Assembly (NCBI GenBank): GCA_027600665.1
Contig: JADGJL010000790.1
Location: 1-13,855, forward strand
Reading direction: 5' to 3'
Length of the DNA stretch: 13,855 nt
From: Irineochytrium annulatum
Taxonomy: Eukaryota; Chytridiomycota; Chytridiomycetes; Chytridiales; Chytridiaceae
The notes beneath the pieces were generated by a model. It was given only the letters and a program-made list of their open reading frames with translations, made no database searches and was not told where the DNA came from. A program made the position numbers and the translations under genes. This document shows, piece by piece, positions 9,371-13,855 of the stretch (positions are counted from its first letter, which is position 1; the number at the start of each line of letters is the position of its first letter).

Positions 9371-10320
9371 ATGCCCGTCTCGAATTCAACGCCGTCCTCG
9401 GCCTCCACCATGCTGGAGTCCATCGACATCCCGGCCGCGATGGAGGCCCATACCAAGGTACTGAACACCGATCCCATCTCACCCTGCATGCTGTACACTG
9501 AACCCCGCGTTAATCGGACCTTTAGCGCGAGAAGGAGAAGGAAGCCATGCACCGCCAAATCATTGCCTCCGGCGCCCGGTCGACCGTCGTCGCGGCCACG
9601 CTCCTTGGCGGCTCGTCCCTTGCGCTGGAGCGCTACTCGCCGTGGTACCACCGCCAGCGGCTGCCGTTCAAGGCCTTCGTGATCGTCGGGCTCTGCACCG
9701 GCGTGTTTTTTCTCGAGGCCGACCGGGAGGCCGTGAAGCTGGACAGGCAGTCGGCACTGGAGTGGAGCGTGACGAGGAGGGGCGAGCTCGGGGGCTTCGA
9801 GACGGAGCCTGTGCCAGTAGGTTTGGGGGAGTTGGGGAATAAGCCGAGGAGCTTTAGGTGGGATGAGCTGAGGAGCGCTTTGGTGAAGCATCGGGTGAGT
9901 TTTCGTGGGACATGAGATGGTAGCTTTCTGTTAACGCAGCTTCGTTTTAGTTCGAGGTCGTCGGATGGGGTTATTTCGGATGCCTCGCGGGCACCTTAAT
10001 TTACCAATTCTCGAAGCCGTGAGTTACTTACCCTGCTTACTTTTTAGTCGCGTACTTAACCCTCATTTCTTCGCCTAGTCACGTCACCCTGCCGCAAAAG
10101 CTCATCAACGCCCGTCTCACGGCCCAGTTTGCAGGTACAGTCTCGAAGCGCTGCGTAAATGCCCTGTGTCATCGTGCTAACGTGCTCCTTCGTAGCCGTT
10201 GTCGGTGTTATCGGTGCCGCAGCGCTTGCGTCGACCACACCGCAAGAGGAGAAGCGCGACCCCTACTTTGACCGGATCGTCTACGGTGACAAAGGCCCGC
10301 AACAGCAACAACATAAGTAA
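9371..10320 (+). CDS. RCF2: Respiratory supercomplex factor 2-like HIG1-domain protein
   Basis: Five exons (9371-9457, 9526-9894, 9951-10018, 10079-10134, 10196-10320) join to 234 aa; introns are 68, 56, 60 and 61 nt. Yeast Rcf2 is an inner-mitochondrial-membrane protein that associates with cytochrome c oxidase and the III-IV supercomplex. The C-terminal HIG1 domain (about 153-210) has two membrane spans (VVGWGYFGCLAGTLIYQFS and FAAVVGVIGAAAL) joined by PQKLINARLTAQ. This fits the family motif Q-x3-R/H-x-R-x3-Q with Q181, R187 and Q191, but with Asn at 185. The N-terminal half carries two more hydrophobic segments (about 47-62 and 76-92), as in Rcf2 and unlike the shorter Rcf1. The start could instead be ATG 9410 (MLESIDIPAAMEAHTK), which gives a length closer to yeast. 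The C-terminus ends QQQQHK. Confidence 0.85.
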
Positions 10321-10382
10321 TGATATCGCCTTTGTGATGCTTGCCTTTGCCTTCGTGTGTCCGTTAGCGTCTGCTGTGGTCG

Positions 10383-10399
10383 CTCTCTCTCTCTCTCTC
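10383..10399 (+). repeat. CT dinucleotide microsatellite
   Basis: Eight CT units plus C lie in the presumed 3' UTR of the RCF2-like gene, about 60 nt after its stop codon. Confidence 0.9.
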
Positions 10400-10408
10400 G
10401 TTTGTCTA

Positions 10409-10527
10409 TCACTTTAGAACCCTTCATCACTGCTTAAGCACTTAGAATCTTCTTTATCAATGCTTTTGCCTTTGTTTTGCCTCTAGCACTTCAGAATCTT
10501 CATCGATGCTTTTGCCTTTTTACCTCT
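10409..10527 (+). repeat. Imperfect tandem repeat, about 45-bp unit
   Basis: Two adjacent copies (10437-10484 and 10485-10527) share the pattern AGCACTT(C)AGAATCTT, then ATCRATGCTTTTGCCTTT, then CCTCT. A more decayed copy (10409-10436, CACTTTAGAACCCTTCATCACTGC) precedes them. The array lies downstream of the RCF2-like stop and is non-coding. Confidence 0.8.
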
Positions 10528-10820
10528 GCTTGTCGGGCCGAATGCCGTCGTTGCATTTATTATCATCATGCGTGGTCGGGGGTCAACACGGTTGCTATTT
10601 ATGCAGATCTTTTTTTTTTCTTCTTTTTTATCTCTTCTCTATTATAATCCTCTTAGCTTCTCGCATTGTATTTTTGGGTTGATATGGCATATGCACAATC
10701 AAAGATTGTCAAAAACGTTACTTTCGCTTACTGTGCAAGATGGCTCATGCGTGCCATGTTCTTATACGGCCTCAAATCAGCGAGTTTATATTATGATCGA
10801 AGAGCAAGTGAAGAGGGATC

Positions 10821-11507
10821 TATAAATGTGAAATGATCGTAAAAACCGGATTCACGTGAAGGACATCGACAACTGAAGAAAAAAAAAATTTGAAACCAAG
10901 TAAGTCCTTATGGTATCCCAACATCGCACATTCGCCTATGACGTCGCCGTACATCCTTCACATTCATGACTGCAGCTATGTCATTGACCATCTCACTAAC
11001 TTTGACGATGCATATTAACGTTACATCGTTCTTTCGGTGCGCCTCGAAACAAAGAAGGGAATTTCGCTTTCGCAATGCGAAACTGCTGCAGCAACAAGTT
11101 GGGTGCCTGTTTGCTGTGGTGGGAAGTTGGAAGTAATTTGAAAAGTCGCAGTTGCCTAAGAGCCAATAAAAGCCAGTCACTGCTGCTTGCTAATCCTCAA
11201 CCTTCCTCATCGCACATTTCATTAGCTATGTTTGACATACGATAGTCAAATGTGTCCGTTCTTCCACTCCCAGTGTCGATTTCATTCGCGGCCATATTAT
11301 GGTCCTCATTTTATATCTGCTTTCTCATTATCTCTGGGCGCTGGCCTTCGCTTCGCCCGCCAGTCTATCCCTTGTGTCTGCTCCCACTCTATGGGCCTAT
11401 CACAGGGCGTCTTCCACAGCGCCGGCGCCTCAACAATCAGCCAATGTAACTCTCTCATCAAAACTGACTCAATCGGCTTGACCGAGATCGTCTCGGTCGA
11501 CCGATAA
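10821..11507 (+). other. Tentative spliced transcript, possible small ORF or non-coding RNA
   Basis: Several signals line up on the plus strand: TATAAA near 10821, a perfect GTAAGT donor at 10900-10905, and a TGCTAAT branch-like site near 11189 followed by an ATTAG acceptor ending at 11225, for a 326-nt intron. Downstream, two overlapping ORFs start with ATG. One at 11299-11481 encodes 60 aa with a hydrophobic start (MVLILYLLSHYLWALAFA). The other at 11250-11507 encodes 85 aa. Neither resembles a known family, and a six-codon uORF at 11228 would precede them. Chance occurrence of these signals is quite possible. Confidence 0.2.
11480..11498. repeat. Short perfect inverted repeat
   Basis: GACCGAGA-TCG-TCTCGGTC has 8-bp arms around a 3-nt loop and lies in the gene-poor interval. 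It could fold as a hairpin in RNA from either strand; the function is unknown. Confidence 0.7.
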
Positions 11508-11921
11508 ATTCGAGCTTTAAGGAACCCTCTCGCTGACACAACAAGCCCGGCCCGTAGTTGCCCGTGAACTCCCAAGATGGTGTCTTTCCCGCAACCAAGA
11601 CGCCATCCCACAACTCGTCGCGTTTGCTCGCTCTCTTGATAAACGCTTAGACATTTTTTTCCCCACTCTTAAGTACATTGTACTTTCTTTTTTCTTTTTT
11701 TGGATGCTATTGGCCTAGACCTGGTGGTACAGACACTTGTTAGTACGATATACTTGTGGTCATCCTGCCGCCGTCGTAGGTCGAACAGTCATCTGTATAT
11801 CCCTCTTCTAACGTATTCACCATTATCGAACAGTATTGTGAGCGGCAAAATCGTACCCTCCACGTCATGCCACTCCCGACATTGAGCACTCCATCCCAAC
11901 ACCCCTTCCCCCCTTTCCCGC

Positions 11922-12514
11922 TCAATGTCCTCCCGGGTCTGAACGGCCTTCAGCGCGTAGTTCCAAATTCGCGGGAATCTTAGAGGTCGGCTTGCCGATC
12001 AGGTAGTTGCTGTACTCATTCGGGAACTTCTTGCCGTAAGTCTTAACGCAACCGGACTGAGCGAGGTAGTAAAACAGCATGCCGATGACGGCGGAAGAGC
12101 CTGAGGTTGGTGCAAATAAGGAAACAGACCAACGAAACGGAACGAGAATTGGAACACGAAACGAGAGCAACGACACGACACGGAGAAAGAACGAAAGCGT
12201 TTGGAGGCAAAAGGTCCGCGCGTAAGAAGGGCATCAATCGGACACCGATATTGTAAATAGAGGGAAATAGCAACGCACAGCATACAGACGGTAAAAAAAC
12301 ACGTATCATTAGCACACCCACCCATAATCGCAGGTCCAACCAACGTATTCCTCTTCATCAGATCCGGGTGAAGACTCCTCGCTCGCCACATCGCGGCCAC
12401 CCCACCCATGACGGCGACCGAAACTCCCGTGATCATCGACGACACCTTGCAGGTGTTTAGAGCGTCGTCGAAGTCGACCGGGTCCCGATTGTAGTGGACG
12501 CCGAAGAGGCCCAT
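11922..12514 (-). CDS. Small two-pass membrane protein of unknown function
   Basis: Two exons (12514-12322 and 12100-11922) join in frame to 123 aa, across a 221-nt intron with a GTGGGT donor and an AACCTCAG acceptor. I do not recognise the family. The N-terminus is MGLFGVHYNRDPVDFDDALN. The first hydrophobic span, about residues 27-43, is SSMITGVSVAVMGGVAAMW; then comes a short charged loop (RARSLHPDLMKR). The second span, about 58-78, is VGPAIMG joined to SSAVIGMLFYYLAQ across the splice. The tail is basic and polar (GKKFPNEYSNYLIGKPTSK). Small size, Gly/Ala-rich helices and a basic loop would suit a mitochondrial or ER membrane subunit, but that is inference. A GTTTCAG acceptor-like site lies just upstream (12534-12540 on the plus strand), so the true start might be in an earlier exon, or at an in-frame ATG at 12604 that adds an Arg-rich leader. 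Confidence 0.65.
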
Positions 12515-12561
12515 CGCTGCCGTTGAAGGCACTCTGAAACAGCGAAATAACGTATTGAGAA
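12515..12561. promoter_or_regulatory. 47-bp gap between divergent start codons
   Basis: The ATG of the small membrane protein (12514, minus) and the ATG of the thioredoxin-domain protein (12562, plus) face away from each other with only 47 bp between them. That is too little for two complete core promoters, so the transcripts probably start inside each other's gene, or the minus gene has an upstream non-coding exon. No TATA box is seen. Confidence 0.55.
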
Positions 12562-13479
12562 ATGAGGATCGTGCTCTTCGCCCTCCTAGCGCTTTTGGCG
12601 GCAATCGGGAACGTGGTCGCTGAGGGCGAGGCGCCGCCGCAGCCTACAGGGAGGAAGCTGACGCCTGAGGTGAGGGATCGCGCTATGTGAGGCTCCAGGA
12701 GACGGAATTACGATGATGCCTAACCGACGCTTTGCATTCCAGGAGGTCGATGCAAGGGCCAAAAAGGCCGACGAGGAGATTTGGCACTTAGGCCCTGGGG
12801 AGTTCGAGTCCAGGATCCAGGAGGGGACTTGGCTGATTTTCTTTGGAGCACGGTGAGAGTCGTACTACTGTGTTCTATCACTTGTTATCGCTTGATCTTT
12901 CAGGCCGGATATGCATGCATTTGATGGTGCAAATGCCTTCTTTCTTTCGTTTTTGTTGGCGTCAGTGTAATGTCCTGACTCAACGACTCTTAGGTGGTGC
13001 AAGTTTTGTAAACGGCTGTCGCCGAGATGGCTCGGTATCCAACGGCAGTTCCTGAAGGACGAACTTGTCGAGCGGGACATGAACATTGCTAAGGTCGACT
13101 GCACCGACACCGATGGTAACTTCCCTGTTTTATCCCACATTACTTTCCTGTGCAAAAGTATGAATATTTGCTAATCCCTTCCTTCCGATAATTATCAGCA
13201 TGGTGCTCGACTCAGGGTGTTGACGCCTACCCGACTATCTACCTCTACCACGCGGGAAAATTTGTTGAGGAGTACATGGGCGAGCACGAGTCGACGCCGA
13301 TTTACGAGTTCATCCTCGAGCGCACGGAGCATTACGAATCCCACAGCGCCAATGAGCCGGCGGACGCACACGCGCAACCGCCAGCCGTCGTCGTCATCGA
13401 GGAGTCCGAGCCCGAGATCGTCGTCGTGGAGGTACAAGGGCAAGCGCCCGATTCGCGGAAGGTGCATGAGGAGCTTTAA
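12562..13479 (+). CDS. Secreted/ER thioredoxin-domain protein (PDI-like, CKFC active site)
   Basis: Four exons (12562-12669, 12743-12852, 12994-13115, 13199-13479) join to 206 aa; introns are 73, 141 and 83 nt. Residues 1-20 (MRIVLFALLALLAAIGNVVA) form a classic signal peptide, which fixes the start. The thioredoxin fold follows: TWLIFFGARWCKFCKRLSP with the CKFC redox pair at C75/C78 (joined exactly across intron 2), the strand NIAKVDCTD, a second AWC at 114-116, and the cis-proline loop VDAYPTIYLY (Pro125). The C-terminal tail from about 155 is acidic and low-complexity with many Val/Glu/Pro and ends KVHEEL. HEEL resembles the HDEL/KDEL retrieval signal, so ER luminal residence is inferred. 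It should act in disulfide formation or isomerisation of secretory proteins. A single domain of this size resembles TXNDC/PDI-related proteins rather than full-length PDI, which has four domains. Confidence 0.88.
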
Positions 13480-13799
13480 AGGACAAACTAGGGAGAGAGG
13501 GGTTGCACGGATTTAGGTATCGGACGCGCGTTGTTCTTTATCTCCCACCGCATCGTACCGGCAAGCGCATTGTGTCTATACCCATGCACCACCTTTTTAC
13601 AAGTGCTGTGCCGAGTTTTCGTACACTTTTACATTAGTATTCTGTTGCAATTACTTTACCAAAAAAAAATAAATGAGTCTTGCTTTGCTCTGCAGGAATT
13701 TAATCACGTCTATTCAGCTAAAAATTGAAACTACAATGAACTGCTAGGCAATATGATGAGCCGTCTGGTAACCATGTAAGGCAAACTGCACAGCACGTA
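13480..13799. other. 3' region of the thioredoxin-domain gene
   Basis: This is T-rich, non-coding sequence after the TAA at 13477-13479. An AATAAA in an A-rich run lies at 13668-13673, about 190 nt after the stop, and is a plausible polyadenylation signal. No ORF with coding character is present. Confidence 0.6.
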
Positions 13800-13855
13800 T
13801 TAACTCGCAAACACCCCATCCCTCGACGGCGCCCTTCCCGCCAACTCCCCCTCAC
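13800..13855 (-). CDS. Possible C-terminus of a convergent gene (partial)
   Basis: The last 56 bases change abruptly from AT-rich to G/C-rich. On the minus strand they read as an open frame (EGELAGRAPSRDGVFAS) ending in TAA at 13802-13800. Third positions are G/C-rich, like the coding exons of this window. The fragment is too short to identify and could equally be 3' UTR or chance. The convergent orientation toward the thioredoxin-domain gene fits the compact layout. Confidence 0.3.
   Translation of the reverse strand, partial: EGELAGRAPSRDGVFAS

Larger units (their letters stand above)
10321..11921. other. 1.6-kb interval without a confident protein gene
   Basis: This lies between the convergent RCF2-like and small-membrane-protein genes and is by far the largest gap in the window. 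The left part (10321-10680) is a T/C-rich 3' UTR-like stretch with a CT microsatellite and a tandem imperfect repeat. The middle has a TATAAA-like motif near 10821 and a TTCACGTGAA palindrome at 10851-10860. The right part (11230-11640) has balanced composition with only short overlapping ORFs. T-rich tracts occur at 10608-10630 and 11655-11700. A perfect short inverted repeat, AAGTAC-ATT-GTACTT, sits at 11671-11685. Confidence 0.7.

Noticed and set aside
9352..9891. 179-aa minus-strand ORF opposite the RCF2-like exons
   Set aside because: Proline/Leu/Arg-rich antisense shadow; the plus-strand exons splice into a coherent HIG1-domain protein.
10568..10825. 85-aa plus-strand ORF
   Set aside because: Encoded by T-rich 3' UTR-like sequence; composition unlike the coding exons.
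11306..11611. 101-aa minus-strand ORF in the gene-poor interval
   Set aside because: No family resemblance, no good start context or splice signals, and in a region where several overlapping short ORFs occur on both strands.
12788..12830. GTTCGAGTCC as a tRNA T-arm
   Set aside because: It resembles a T-loop but sits within a thioredoxin-gene exon, with no acceptor or anticodon arms around it.

Overview
This is a nuclear segment from a fungus, most likely a basidiomycete (Agaricomycotina). The protein genes are broken by many short introns, mostly 56-83 nt, with GT..AG ends and CTAAC/CTAAT-type branch points. Exons are GC-rich, spacers are short and pyrimidine- or AT-rich, and polyadenylation-like AATAAA motifs follow some genes. 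I see no prokaryotic operon structure, CRISPR array, tRNA, rRNA or transposon.

Layout, left to right. (1) The 3' end of an acyl-CoA dehydrogenase gene (+), with a suspicious C/T homopolymer stretch at the window edge. (2) A strongly modified sliding-clamp (PCNA-like) gene (+), 410 aa in four exons, with a polyQ insert and a long Ser/Pro/Gly insert. (3) Convergent to it, a phenol-hydroxylase-type FAD monooxygenase (-) with a C-terminal membrane segment. (4) Alpha-tubulin (-), five coding exons plus a 5'-UTR intron. (5) Divergent from tubulin, a DUF1769/UPF0590 protein (+); the shared promoter region holds a 72-bp imperfect palindrome. (6) A small class I methyltransferase of the EEF1A-lysine-methyltransferase-like type (+). 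(7) An Rcf2-like HIG1-domain respiratory supercomplex factor (+), five exons. (8) A 1.6-kb interval with no convincing protein gene, but with possible transcript signals. (9) A small two-pass membrane protein that I do not recognise (-). (10) Divergent from it, start codons only 47 bp apart, a secreted/ER thioredoxin-domain protein ending in HEEL (+). (11) Possibly the C-terminus of a further gene (-) at the right edge.

The genes do not form a pathway or cluster. They are mostly housekeeping functions: lipid oxidation, DNA replication or repair, cytoskeleton, protein methylation, respiratory chain and ER redox. The genes closest to novelty are the enlarged PCNA-like clamp with an in-frame open extension past its stop codon, and the tightly packed divergent pair at 12.5 kb. 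All exon models were built by eye from splice signals, frame continuity and family motifs, and no database search was made.
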